A stretch of 64,000 nt of DNA, taken from the NCBI RefSeq assembly GCF_007097395.1, contig NZ_VKDC01000010.1, forward strand, positions 62,001-126,000. The letters are read 5' to 3'. Within the stretch, counting starts at the first letter, position 1. Every line of letters begins with the position of its first letter. Shown piece after piece: positions 19,073 through 27,465 of this stretch. A program made the translations under genes and the position numbers. This DNA comes from Fulvivirga sp. M361. GTDB lineage: Bacteria > Bacteroidota > Bacteroidia > Cytophagales > Cyclobacteriaceae. Under the pieces are notes generated by a model. That model had not been told where the DNA came from, did no database searches, and saw only the letters and a program-made list of their open reading frames with translations.

Positions 19073-19648
19073 ATGCCCAAGGCCACTTTTGAAAGATTAC
19101 CTGAACGAAAGAAAAAGGATTTTTTAGCCACTTGTCTGGAAGAGTTCTCCTCATCAAGTTACAAGGCGGCGTCTGTTTCGAATATTGTAAGAACACTTGG
19201 AATGGCCAAGGGAAGTATTTATCAATATTTTGAAGATAAGGCAGACCTTTATCAGCACCTCATATCATTAAGTACTGATCAGAAATATCAAATTATAGAG
19301 TATGTCAATCGTAAAACTCCGGATAGTTTAGCCTCATGGTACCTACAGATCTGTCTGGCGGAGATCAAGTTTGCTGAAGAATTTAACCCTATGTACCGCT
19401 TACTCAGGGATGAGGCACATTTAAATGGCCCATCATTGATACAAAAAGACCAGGACTTTATCCTGAGAAATCTAAGAAGATTTACGGCAGAACTGCCGAT
19501 ACAAAATAACAGAGAGGAGATAGCTTTTTTTCTGAATGGTGTAAAGGTACATTTGGTAAATGACCTTGCCGGAAGGCTGGAAGAAGAGGAGACCTTACCC
19601 AAACTAAACCGTATTATTGAATTCACCTTAAAAGGAGTGACTGGATAG
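19073..19648 (+). CDS. TetR/AcrR-family transcriptional regulator
   Basis: A 191-residue TetR repressor. The N-terminal DNA-binding domain spans about 1-60, with the helix-turn-helix and recognition helix in SNIVRTLGMAKGSIYQYFED. The C-terminal ligand-binding half is helical and specific to no recognisable ligand. A perfect 20-bp palindrome sits directly in front of its start codon and is the obvious autoregulatory target. A PagL-like outer-membrane protein follows on the same strand after about 150 bases; there is no recognisable copy of the palindrome in that gap, so joint control is open. Confidence 0.88.
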   Translation: MPKATFERLPERKKKDFLATCLEEFSSSSYKAASVSNIVRTLGMAKGSIYQYFEDKADLYQHLISLSTDQKYQIIEYVNRKTPDSLASWYLQICLAEIKFAEEFNPMYRLLRDEAHLNGPSLIQKDQDFILRNLRRFTAELPIQNNREEIAFFLNGVKVHLVNDLAGRLEEEETLPKLNRIIEFTLKGVTG

Positions 19649-19798
19649 TCACAGCAATTTAAACTACGCTTTTATTTCTCAATTAGATCAAAATGAGTAG
19701 ATTGTCAGCTATGTGTTCAGTAAGCCCATGCCCGCTTTTGATCCCAGGTTACATTAAAGAAGTATACATTATATAATCCCGTGCTTTCCAAGAAGATA

Positions 19799-20917
19799 AT
19801 GACCGTGGTGAAAGGTATAATGCTGACCATCACCCTGATAATCATATTAGTTCCCCCTGTATTCGGACAACGCCCGGAAAAAGCTGCATGGGGAGTTGGT
19901 GTAAATCCTTATTACGGAGGAGTATTTAAGTACAAAGAAAGTATGCCGACTGTTGACTTTACCGGCTTACATGGGTTGGAAGTCTATGTCAATAAGATCA
20001 CCAATGGCAGGAACCAGTGGGAACGTTTTTTCAACTATCCCGAGCTGGGCATAGCTGCCGAGTACCTGAATTATGGACTGCCTGACGAGCTTGGCAAAGT
20101 AGTATCATTTACCAGCTACCTCGATTTGACCGTCAATAACCATAAAAAGAACAAACTACGATTGAATATTGGGAGCGGCTTTGTGTATTCAAGTAAGCGA
20201 TTTCACGCTGAAAATAACCCGGAAAACACAGCAATCAGCAGTAAAATAAGTTATGTAGGACGTGGTACTATTCATTATGAAATAGCGTTAAACCCTAATT
20301 ATTTTTTAAATCTCAACGTAGCATTTCGTCATTATTCCAATGGAAGGCTTAACATGCCGAATAATGGCATGAATTTACCTATGATGGGCGTGGGCCTTAA
20401 ATACATTCCTCAACCCCGCCCAATTAATTTTGTAAAGGACACCAGTAGGTACATTGACAAATCCATCCAAGTTAACGTGATGGGATCCATTGCATGGAGA
20501 GAAGTACTGCAAGAGGATATAAAACATAAAGCATATAGCGCTTCCCTTTACCTGAGTAAACGAATAACTAAGTACAACACGATTTTGCTCGGGATAGACG
20601 GGTATTATTATGAAAGGGAGTCCATGAGACGCGCACTAAGTGTGTACAAGAGTAAATATTTACCGGATGACTTTGTACTCGACCTGGATGGCCGGCAGTT
20701 AGCATTGACCATAGGTGGTGAACTCTTAATCGGCAGGTTGTCTGTTTTGCTTCAGGGTGGGATTTACGTTTACAAACCACAGCTGCACTATAGTTCGTGG
20801 TATCAGCGCTATGGCTTCAAATATATGATGACACGCCATATATTCACCCGCGCCACGCTGAAAGCACATAGCAGAACCGCTGATATGATGGAATTTGGCT
20901 TTGGCTATACGTTTTAA
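19799..20917 (+). CDS. PagL-like outer-membrane protein (acyloxyacyl hydrolase family)
   Basis: A 372-residue beta-barrel protein with a signal peptide (MTVVKGIMLTITLIIILVPP then VFGQ). I chose ATG at 19799; a GTG at 19781 would add six residues. A segment at about residues 174-190 reads FRHYSNGRLNMPNNGMNLPM. This is the PagL/acyloxyacyl-hydrolase motif (His, +2 Ser, Asn), though the Glu that completes the PagL triad at +14 is Asn here, as seen in many Bacteroidota members. Alternating beta strands run through the rest, ending in FGFGYTF. It would act on lipid A acyl chains in the outer membrane if active. It lies downstream of tetR. Activity is uncertain because of the missing acid. Confidence 0.75.
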   Translation: MTVVKGIMLTITLIIILVPPVFGQRPEKAAWGVGVNPYYGGVFKYKESMPTVDFTGLHGLEVYVNKITNGRNQWERFFNYPELGIAAEYLNYGLPDELGKVVSFTSYLDLTVNNHKKNKLRLNIGSGFVYSSKRFHAENNPENTAISSKISYVGRGTIHYEIALNPNYFLNLNVAFRHYSNGRLNMPNNGMNLPMMGVGLKYIPQPRPINFVKDTSRYIDKSIQVNVMGSIAWREVLQEDIKHKAYSASLYLSKRITKYNTILLGIDGYYYERESMRRALSVYKSKYLPDDFVLDLDGRQLALTIGGELLIGRLSVLLQGGIYVYKPQLHYSSWYQRYGFKYMMTRHIFTRATLKAHSRTADMMEFGFGYTF

Positions 20918-21001
20918 CACTTTTCCGGCAATCACACTTACCGGTCAGTGATTTACTTAAGCCTCAGGCATAATTTAGCTGTTAGATTCCATCCTATCCG
21001 T

Positions 21002-21009
21002 TAACTTTG
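21002..21009 (+). promoter_or_regulatory. Candidate -7 promoter box for the M20 dipeptidase gene
   Basis: TAACTTTG matches the Bacteroidota -7 consensus TAnnTTTG and would place the start site about 50 bases before the ATG at 21067. The sequence 18 bases upstream lacks a good TTG box, so this is a partial match. Confidence 0.4.
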
Positions 21010-21066
21010 GGGCGCCTTGAAAACAGGGTAGTACAATTGACCTATTAAATCATCAGAACTTTTCAC

Positions 21067-22434
21067 ATGACGACTAAAGAATATATTGACAACCATCAGC
21101 AAAGATTTATTGACGAACTGCTTGATCTGTTACGAATACCATCTGTCAGTGCTGACGGTAAGTTCAGCAATGATGTAAAGAAGGCCGCAGATTATATAAA
21201 ACAGCGACTTGAAAGTGCAGGAGCGGACATAGTAGAAGTATGTGAAACGGCAGGTCACCCCATCGTTTATGGTGAGAAGATCATAGATCCCGCACTTCCT
21301 ACCGTATTGGTTTACGGGCATTACGATGTACAGCCTGCAGATCCCTATGAATTGTGGGATTCCCCTCCTTTTGAACCTGTAATAAAGGATGAAAAGATCT
21401 ATGCACGTGGCGCCTGTGATGATAAAGGACAGATGTACATGCATATTAAGGCTTTTGAAGCCATGAATGCCACCAATGCACAAGCATGTAATCTCAAATT
21501 CATGATAGAAGGGGAAGAAGAAGTAGGCTCTGACAACCTGGAAACATTCGTTCGGGAGAATAAGGAAAAATTAACCGCAGATGTTATTCTCATATCGGAT
21601 ACGGCCATCATTTCTAATGATACTCCTTCTATAACGGTAGGCCTCCGGGGCCTGAGCTATATGGAAGTAGAAGTAACCGGGCCTAGCCGGGACCTGCATT
21701 CCGGTGTTTATGGTGGTGCTGTGGCCAACCCGATCAATGTGTTGTGTGAAATGATCGCGTCATTAAAAGATGCAAATGGTCATATCACCATTCCTGGCTT
21801 TTATGACAAAGTAGCTGAATTATCATCAGACGAACGAAAAGCGCTCAATGAGGCTCCTTTTGAACTGGATGAATACAGAAGTGATCTGGACATCAATGAA
21901 GTAGCCGGTGAAAATGGGTTTACTACCATTGAGCGTACAGGCATCCGGCCTACACTGGATGTAAACGGCATTTGGGGAGGGTATATTGGAGAAGGCGCTA
22001 AAACCGTACTACCTTCTAAAGCTTATGCAAAAATTTCCATGCGGTTAGTACCACACCAGGTTTCTGATGAGATCACTGATCTTTTCACCAAACACTTTGA
22101 ATCCATAGCGCCGGCTTCAGTAAAAGTAAACGTAAAGCCACACCACGGTGGCGAGCCCGCAGTTACGCCAACGGACTCAACCGCTTACGCTGCTGCGAGC
22201 GCAGCATTTGAAAAGGCCTGGGGAAAAACACCTATTCCTACTCGTGATGGCGGAAGTATTCCAATAGTAAGCCTTTTTAAAGAAGTTCTGGGCCTGGATA
22301 CCGTATTGATGGGCTTTGGGTTAGATTCGGATGCAATACACTCCCCTAATGAGCATTATGGACTTTTTAACTACATGAAAGGGATTGAAACTATCGCGCT
22401 GTTCCATGAGAATTTTGCGCAATTGAGCAAATAA
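21067..22434 (+). CDS. M20-family metallodipeptidase
   Basis: A 455-residue cytosolic M20 peptidase that hydrolyses dipeptides or similar small amides with a two-zinc site. The metal and catalytic residues are in place: YGHYDVQP (His and catalytic Asp, near 92-99), ARGACDDKGQMYMH (bridging Asp, near 118-131), EGEEEVGS (general base and metal Glu, near 150-157), SDTAI (Asp) and the late His in DSDAIHSPNEHYG. The dimerisation (lid) domain spans about 195-345. No signal peptide is present, so nutrition or peptide recycling in the cytoplasm is likely. It stands alone between a PagL-like gene and the LuxR regulator. Confidence 0.93.
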   Translation: MTTKEYIDNHQQRFIDELLDLLRIPSVSADGKFSNDVKKAADYIKQRLESAGADIVEVCETAGHPIVYGEKIIDPALPTVLVYGHYDVQPADPYELWDSPPFEPVIKDEKIYARGACDDKGQMYMHIKAFEAMNATNAQACNLKFMIEGEEEVGSDNLETFVRENKEKLTADVILISDTAIISNDTPSITVGLRGLSYMEVEVTGPSRDLHSGVYGGAVANPINVLCEMIASLKDANGHITIPGFYDKVAELSSDERKALNEAPFELDEYRSDLDINEVAGENGFTTIERTGIRPTLDVNGIWGGYIGEGAKTVLPSKAYAKISMRLVPHQVSDEITDLFTKHFESIAPASVKVNVKPHHGGEPAVTPTDSTAYAAASAAFEKAWGKTPIPTRDGGSIPIVSLFKEVLGLDTVLMGFGLDSDAIHSPNEHYGLFNYMKGIETIALFHENFAQLSK

Positions 22435-22465
22435 GTCATTTGTTCAATTAAAAAGAGTATCACAT

Positions 22466-22513
22466 TTGGAAACCTCTGATAGTGATGTTATGTTTGTTTA
22501 GATTTAGTCTAAA
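22466..22513 (+). promoter_or_regulatory. Promoter plus TTTAGA-N5-TCTAAA operator, site 1 (LuxR gene)
   Basis: TTGGA (22466-22470), exactly 18 bases, then TATGTTTG (22489-22496), then TTTAGA-N5-TCTAAA (22497-22513) with no gap. The operator overlaps the predicted start site, which is compatible with repression by a dimeric metal sensor of Fur or DtxR type. Three other promoters in the window have the same layout. The TTG start codon of the LuxR gene is only 10 bases after the operator. Confidence 0.82.
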
Positions 22514-22522
22514 TAAATATAA

Positions 22523-23167
22523 TTGCAAACTTCTGTTCTGATATCAGATTCACAATTCCTTACACGTGAAGGGCTTTATAACCTGCTTACGAAGGAACAT
22601 AACCTGACAGTACACATAGTAGAACATCCAACGTCACTTGATCATTACATTACGAAATACAATCCTGATGTTCTCATTATTGACTATTTAGGGATCAAGC
22701 TCTCGTCGAAAGGTGCGGAATTAACCCAATACTTAACTACTACTTTTGACACCAGTGTATTAGTGATTTCAGATGATCAGGACGTGCAAAAAATTCGACA
22801 AGGTTTGAATTCCGGTGTGAAAGGCTTCCTGACCAAAAGCTGTGAGCCAGAAGAAATACGTCAAGCCGTTCAGACCGTGGCTAAGGGTAAGCGGTTTTTC
22901 TGTAACAAAGTGCTTGAGTTGCTAACAAATTTCGAAAACAAAGCAGACATTGACGTTACACCGGCCAATTTATCTGCCCGTGAATTCGAGATCCTCAAAC
23001 TGATAGCTAAAGGAAATACTACGCTTAGAATAGCCGATAAGCTAAATATTAGTATTCATACGGTTAACTCACATAGAAAAAACATTCTGAAAAAGCTCAA
23101 GATAAAATCACCGACTCAGTTGGTGGCTTATGCTCATGAAGCAGGACTGCTAAAACCTGGTAACTGA
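22523..23167 (+). CDS. LuxR/NarL-type response regulator (orphan)
   Basis: A 214-residue regulator with an N-terminal receiver domain (about 4-125) and a C-terminal LuxR helix-turn-helix (about 150-205; LSAREFEILKLIAKGNTTLR and IADKLNISIHTVNSHRKNI). The candidate phospho-acceptor Asp lies in VLIIDYLG near residue 53, and Lys in FLTKS near 111 matches the switch Lys. Start is TTG at 22523, just downstream of a metal-type operator; no ATG fits. No histidine kinase is adjacent. It is followed by a terminator hairpin and then an iron-type receptor operon with the same operator, suggesting that it is itself metal-regulated and perhaps controls the neighbouring genes. Confidence 0.88.
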   Translation: MQTSVLISDSQFLTREGLYNLLTKEHNLTVHIVEHPTSLDHYITKYNPDVLIIDYLGIKLSSKGAELTQYLTTTFDTSVLVISDDQDVQKIRQGLNSGVKGFLTKSCEPEEIRQAVQTVAKGKRFFCNKVLELLTNFENKADIDVTPANLSAREFEILKLIAKGNTTLRIADKLNISIHTVNSHRKNILKKLKIKSPTQLVAYAHEAGLLKPGN

Positions 23168-23180
23168 AACAGGGTTTATC

Positions 23181-23206
23181 ATCACTATTTATAGTGATAA
23201 TTTTTT
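23181..23206 (+). terminator. Hairpin plus T run after the LuxR gene
   Basis: ATCACTAT (23181-23188) pairs with ATAGTGAT (23191-23198) around TT, followed by AA and six T residues (23201-23206). This is an intrinsic terminator shape and separates the LuxR gene from the siderophore-receptor promoter. Confidence 0.7.
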
Positions 23207-23221
23207 ACCTAGTAATAGCGA

Positions 23222-23276
23222 TTGACGGGGGTAATCACAAAAGCTAGCTTTGCTATTTAGAATTATTCTAAATAGC
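23222..23276 (+). promoter_or_regulatory. Promoter plus 25-bp perfect palindrome, site 2 (siderophore receptor)
   Basis: TTGAC (23222-23226), exactly 18 bases, TAGCTTTG (23245-23252, full TAnnTTTG match), then TTTAGA-N5-TCTAAA (23256-23272). The operator is extended here into a perfect 25-bp palindrome (23252-23276, 12-1-12) covering the predicted start site. The sequence just upstream of TTGAC (TTACCTAnnnnTAGCGA) is also shared with site 4. The receptor ATG is 4 bases after the palindrome. Confidence 0.9.
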
Positions 23277-23280
23277 AACC

Positions 23281-25740
23281 ATGAAAAAATATTTTATCTC
23301 CGCATTTTTAGTCTTGATTTCCATTTCTTCCTGGGCCCAAGTGGGCACTGTCAAGGGACGGGTCATCGACTCAGAAGGCCAGCCAATAGGTTTTGCCAAT
23401 ATCATTTTAAAGAATACTACCCATGGCACCTCGTCTGACGGACAAGGCTATTTTAGCCTGTATAATCTTCCTGAAGGCAGCCAGGCTTTACACGTAACAG
23501 CTATAGGTTATGAATCTATCGAACAAGGTGCCGTTATTTCTGCCAATAAGGAAACATCTTTGGAGATCACGCTTGTAGAAAGCATTACTCAACTACAAAC
23601 CGTAGAAATTCTTGGTCGTACGGAAAAAAGCTATGCAAATACAACTTCTTTTCTCGCTACCAAGACGTCCACCCGCCTCGAAGATATACCTCAATCCATT
23701 GGTTATGTCACCAAAGAACTTGCACTGGACCAGGCGGCTTTTCGCGTCAATGATGTGGTGAAGAATATCAGCGGCGTAAACCAGTTTTCCTTTTACAATG
23801 ACATTTCCATAAGAGGCTTTCGTGTTCGGGGGCAGCAAAACTCAGGAAACCTGGTCAATGGAATGCGTGCTTTCACCAGTTTCTGGAAGCAACAACTTAT
23901 TCCTCATATTGAAAGGGTGGAAGTCATCAAAGGGCCTGCCTCCGCCCTATTTGGTAATGCCTCTCCTGGTGGAACCATCAACCGGGTAACCAAGAAACCG
24001 CTTAAAGAACAAAGACAATCTATCAGTGCTACCGTAGGCAGTTTTAACACTTTCAGAACGTTAGGAGATTTTACCGGGCCAATGTCAAAAGATAAAACAC
24101 TGCTATACAGATTGAACCTCGGGTATGAAAACTCCGGAAGTTTCCGTGACCTTCAATTTGACAAAAACCTGATCATTGCACCCTCCTTCTCATTCCTGCC
24201 TAATGAACGAACCCGCTTAAACTTTGATATTGTATACCAGGGCTCCGAAGGAAGACTGGACAGAGGACATGCTGTATTTGGTGATGGAGACCTGTTTTCC
24301 GTCCCGGTGACAAGGGCCCTCAATGCTTCCAACGACTTTTTAAAAGAAGAAAGTATCAATGCCACCATCTCTTTACGGCATCAGTTTTCTGAAAACATTT
24401 CACTCAACAGCATTTATATGAGATCGAGTTATGTTGAAGACCTTCTGGAACACCGTACTGCCAATGCATTTGCTACCTTGGGTGATGGCAGCATGGACCC
24501 TGAACAAGTGGAAATGAGAGTATTCATTCGTAAGCGGGACTGGAACAATGATAACTTTAACAACTACTTCAATTTTGATTTTGAAACAGGGGTATTAAGC
24601 CACAAACTGCTGGTAGGATATGACTACTTTCAACAATTACTGGAACCCGGAGGATCACAATTGCAGGCAAGAGGGTATCTTACCGCAGACAGAAGTAGTA
24701 TGATCAACTCTTTTAATCCTGATAATGCTACGGCATATGCCCTGGATTCAGACGGTAATCCCGTACCTAATGTGCCTCACTTTGACCTGACGGACCCTAC
24801 CGCTAATCGACTGAGGGATATGAGTGATTACATCTACCAGACTAATTTATTTCCACAAAGCAGACTGCGCACTCACGGTATCTATCTGCAAAACCAGATT
24901 ACCCTGGGTGATTTACAGTTGCTTTTAGGGTTAAGGCAAGAGTATTTTTACGACGAACTTAATTACAAAACCGAAAACGAGGAATTTGTAACACAAAGTG
25001 CATTGATACCGCGGCTGGGAATGGTCTATTCACTATCCTCCCGCGTCAATGTATATGCTACTTATACCGAAGGCTATCAGCCTCAGACCGCCAGCATTAT
25101 TAATGACCCCAATGCCGGCGGTCCTTTCGATCCCTTAACCAGTAACCTGATAGAAATAGGGACAAAAACCAACTGGTTTGATGGAAGGCTAAATGCTACT
25201 TTGGCATTTTACAGACTCGTGCAGCAGGGAGAACTTTATAGTGCCAACGATCCAAGCAACCCGGACCTTCAAGTGCAAATAGGAGAGGAAGAGGCAAAGG
25301 GAATAGAGTTGGATATCATCGGGCGTATCACTGAGAATTGGAGTGTGATAGCCAGTTATTCCTATAACGATGCTGTCATTACGGAAAGTGATGACGAGTC
25401 TGAGGTCGGTCGTCAAAAGCCAAATGCACCGGAACATACCGGCAATATCTGGACGAAGTATGTCATTGATCAGGGCATGTTCAAAGGTATTGGCATTGGA
25501 TTGGGCGCAAATTTTGTCACTGAACGATTCGGCTCGATCGTAAGAACGGATAACCCTCCCTTGTTTCCAGGGTATGAACTGGTAGATGCCGCCATTTACT
25601 ACCAGGTAGATAAGTTCCAGATCCAGGTAAATGTGAATAACATTTTTGATAAAACCCACTGGGTAGGCGGTTATGATTTTATCAGAGCGTTTCCGGGGGC
25701 TCCAAGAAATGTGATGACTACCGTATCGTATACATTTTAA
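23281..25740 (+). CDS. TonB-dependent siderophore receptor
   Basis: An 819-residue outer-membrane receptor for ferric siderophore uptake. A signal peptide ends near ISSWAQ (about residue 20), a CarboxypepD_reg-like beta-sandwich spans about 22-105, and the plug spans about 125-235 with QSIGYVTKELALDQA, the family motif IERVEVIKGPASALFGNASP and GGTINRVTKKP. The barrel ends in TTVSYTF, with terminal Phe. The siderophore subclass (FhuE/FpvA-like) is inferred from the plug opening and from a single stop-to-start junction to a PepSY membrane protein. A 25-bp palindrome lies right before its ATG. The actual siderophore is unknown. Confidence 0.92.
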   Translation: MKKYFISAFLVLISISSWAQVGTVKGRVIDSEGQPIGFANIILKNTTHGTSSDGQGYFSLYNLPEGSQALHVTAIGYESIEQGAVISANKETSLEITLVESITQLQTVEILGRTEKSYANTTSFLATKTSTRLEDIPQSIGYVTKELALDQAAFRVNDVVKNISGVNQFSFYNDISIRGFRVRGQQNSGNLVNGMRAFTSFWKQQLIPHIERVEVIKGPASALFGNASPGGTINRVTKKPLKEQRQSISATVGSFNTFRTLGDFTGPMSKDKTLLYRLNLGYENSGSFRDLQFDKNLIIAPSFSFLPNERTRLNFDIVYQGSEGRLDRGHAVFGDGDLFSVPVTRALNASNDFLKEESINATISLRHQFSENISLNSIYMRSSYVEDLLEHRTANAFATLGDGSMDPEQVEMRVFIRKRDWNNDNFNNYFNFDFETGVLSHKLLVGYDYFQQLLEPGGSQLQARGYLTADRSSMINSFNPDNATAYALDSDGNPVPNVPHFDLTDPTANRLRDMSDYIYQTNLFPQSRLRTHGIYLQNQITLGDLQLLLGLRQEYFYDELNYKTENEEFVTQSALIPRLGMVYSLSSRVNVYATYTEGYQPQTASIINDPNAGGPFDPLTSNLIEIGTKTNWFDGRLNATLAFYRLVQQGELYSANDPSNPDLQVQIGEEEAKGIELDIIGRITENWSVIASYSYNDAVITESDDESEVGRQKPNAPEHTGNIWTKYVIDQGMFKGIGIGLGANFVTERFGSIVRTDNPPLFPGYELVDAAIYYQVDKFQIQVNVNNIFDKTHWVGGYDFIRAFPGAPRNVMTTVSYTF

Positions 25741-25788
25741 TGTTAAAACCATTCTGAGCATGGGCATCAGACACTTCATCCTACGACC

Positions 25789-27108
25789 ATGAAAAAAAAC
25801 CAACTATGGGCATTACATAGCTGGGTGGGTTTGTATGCCGGAATAGCCATTGCGTTTTTAAGCCTGACCGGAGCCGCTGCACTTTTCAGGATTGAACTGG
25901 ACGCCCTTTTTAATCCAGATTTAAGACAAGTGGAATCAGGGGGTCAACACGTCACTATGAACCCAATAGTGGAAAAGGTCAAGAGCATGCATCCGGACAA
26001 GCTGTTATTTGAAGTTGAGCTACCTGCCAGCTCAGAAAGTACCTGGAACATCCGGTTAATCGCTAAGCAGAAAGACCGCCTGTTTCCTATGCTTTGGGAA
26101 GTTTTCATAAACCCGTATACAGGAGAAATACTCGGAGAACGAAATTATTATCAAACCTTTAGCTATTACCTGCGGAATCTGCATGTTCGTTTTTATGAAG
26201 GGTTTTACGGGCGTCAGATCGTAGGCCTGGCGGGCATCGCGTTGTTGATATCTACCATTACGGGATTTTTCATTTATGGGCAGTTCATGAAAAAACAGCT
26301 TTTCGGCACGATCAGGAAAAAGAACCTACGGATCAAACAGGCAGATCTCCATAAACTTATAGGCGTGGCCGCACTCGTTTTTAATCTTATGATCGCGATT
26401 ACGGGTGCCTGGCTGGGGCTACAGGTATACCTGCAAAAATGGCTGACGATTGAACGCCCCAACACTTTCCAGGTGAAAGAGGCACCATTCAACAAGACAA
26501 AGGATACAGCATACAAGGTTGATTTTGATCGGGTTTATAGCAATGCAAAAAAACACTTCCCTGAGCTGGTCCCCAAGTTGGTCCGTCCATCTACTAATGG
26601 TGATGGTACTATCAGTGTACTGGGTAATGTACCACGCCAGGCTTATGAACGCAACAGCAACAAGATCGTGCTGGATAAGAGAACCTACGCACCATTGTAC
26701 ACCTATGACATAAGCCACGCTGGCATGGGGGCAAAGCTCTTTTTCATCCAGGAATCACTCCATTTCGGTGATTTTGGTGGCATTACATTGAAATTTTTGT
26801 ATTGTTTATTAGGATTAACTTCAGGGTTTTTATCCATCACGGGTTTTATCGTTTACCTTGAAAGGACCAGAAAAAACAGGATGGAACTTCCCGGGTATAC
26901 AGAACTGAAGCCTCTTCTGTTCAGGTATACAATGGGAATTATCACGTTTTGTGTGTTTGTTGCTATACTTAGTTTATTATGGGGTATAGGAATTCCTACG
27001 CTTTTCGTCGTGATCTTATTTTATGGGTTTGTAGTATTAGTCCTCTTAAAACGGATCATAGAGTTTGTGAGAACAAAGTGGTCCGGGTCTAACCGACAGC
27101 GGATTTGA
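25789..27108 (+). CDS. PepSY-associated membrane protein, siderophore-reductase-like
   Basis: A 439-residue inner-membrane protein of the PepSY-TM family, often found beside ferric-siderophore receptors and thought to reduce or release iron in the periplasm or cytoplasm. Membrane helices: HSWVGLYAGIAIAFLSLTGA (about 8-27), one near 142-165 (VGLAGIALLISTITGFFIYG), one near 188-210 and one near 325-350, with two more near the C-terminus. Loops between helices 1 and 2, and after helix 3, carry PepSY-like segments. The gene follows the receptor after 48 bases and its stop overlaps the next start (TTGA), so it is in the same operon. Confidence 0.87.
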   Translation: MKKNQLWALHSWVGLYAGIAIAFLSLTGAAALFRIELDALFNPDLRQVESGGQHVTMNPIVEKVKSMHPDKLLFEVELPASSESTWNIRLIAKQKDRLFPMLWEVFINPYTGEILGERNYYQTFSYYLRNLHVRFYEGFYGRQIVGLAGIALLISTITGFFIYGQFMKKQLFGTIRKKNLRIKQADLHKLIGVAALVFNLMIAITGAWLGLQVYLQKWLTIERPNTFQVKEAPFNKTKDTAYKVDFDRVYSNAKKHFPELVPKLVRPSTNGDGTISVLGNVPRQAYERNSNKIVLDKRTYAPLYTYDISHAGMGAKLFFIQESLHFGDFGGITLKFLYCLLGLTSGFLSITGFIVYLERTRKNRMELPGYTELKPLLFRYTMGIITFCVFVAILSLLWGIGIPTLFVVILFYGFVVLVLLKRIIEFVRTKWSGSNRQRI

Positions 27109-27425
27109 AAAAGGAATTTGACAAGTTGATCGAGCATATATTGATCCCTGTGGTGGCAGGTTACATGGTGGTGATCGCCATAGCTTTCATTTATACTGCA
27201 AACCAATGGTTTATTGTTTCTTCACAAAATGAGCTAGTCGTTCATTATGCATTTAAAACGGAAAAGGCAGCTACAGATTTCGTCCGTTTTTCATTCGTCA
27301 GTGCTTTACTTTCTATGGTATTTCTTGCATTAAGCTTTTTGGCGATACAATGGAAGAAAAAATGGTTTGTAGTTTTAATTATACTATTTGGGAATGCCCT
27401 GTTGCTAAGCATTTTATTAAAATGA
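27105..27425 (+). CDS. Small two-helix membrane protein, siderophore operon
   Basis: A 106-residue protein with three hydrophobic stretches (about 14-34, 60-82, 85-105). Start is TTG at 27105, overlapping the PepSY stop (TTGA). I do not recognise the family. It is the last gene of the siderophore receptor-PepSY operon and is convergent with the polysaccharide locus. A role in iron acquisition or in membrane assembly of the PepSY protein is suggested only by position. Confidence 0.7.
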   Translation: MKKEFDKLIEHILIPVVAGYMVVIAIAFIYTANQWFIVSSQNELVVHYAFKTEKAATDFVRFSFVSALLSMVFLALSFLAIQWKKKWFVVLIILFGNALLLSILLK

Positions 27426-27465
27426 TCTTCGATTACTAAACGTTATATGATCCTATAAAACAGGA

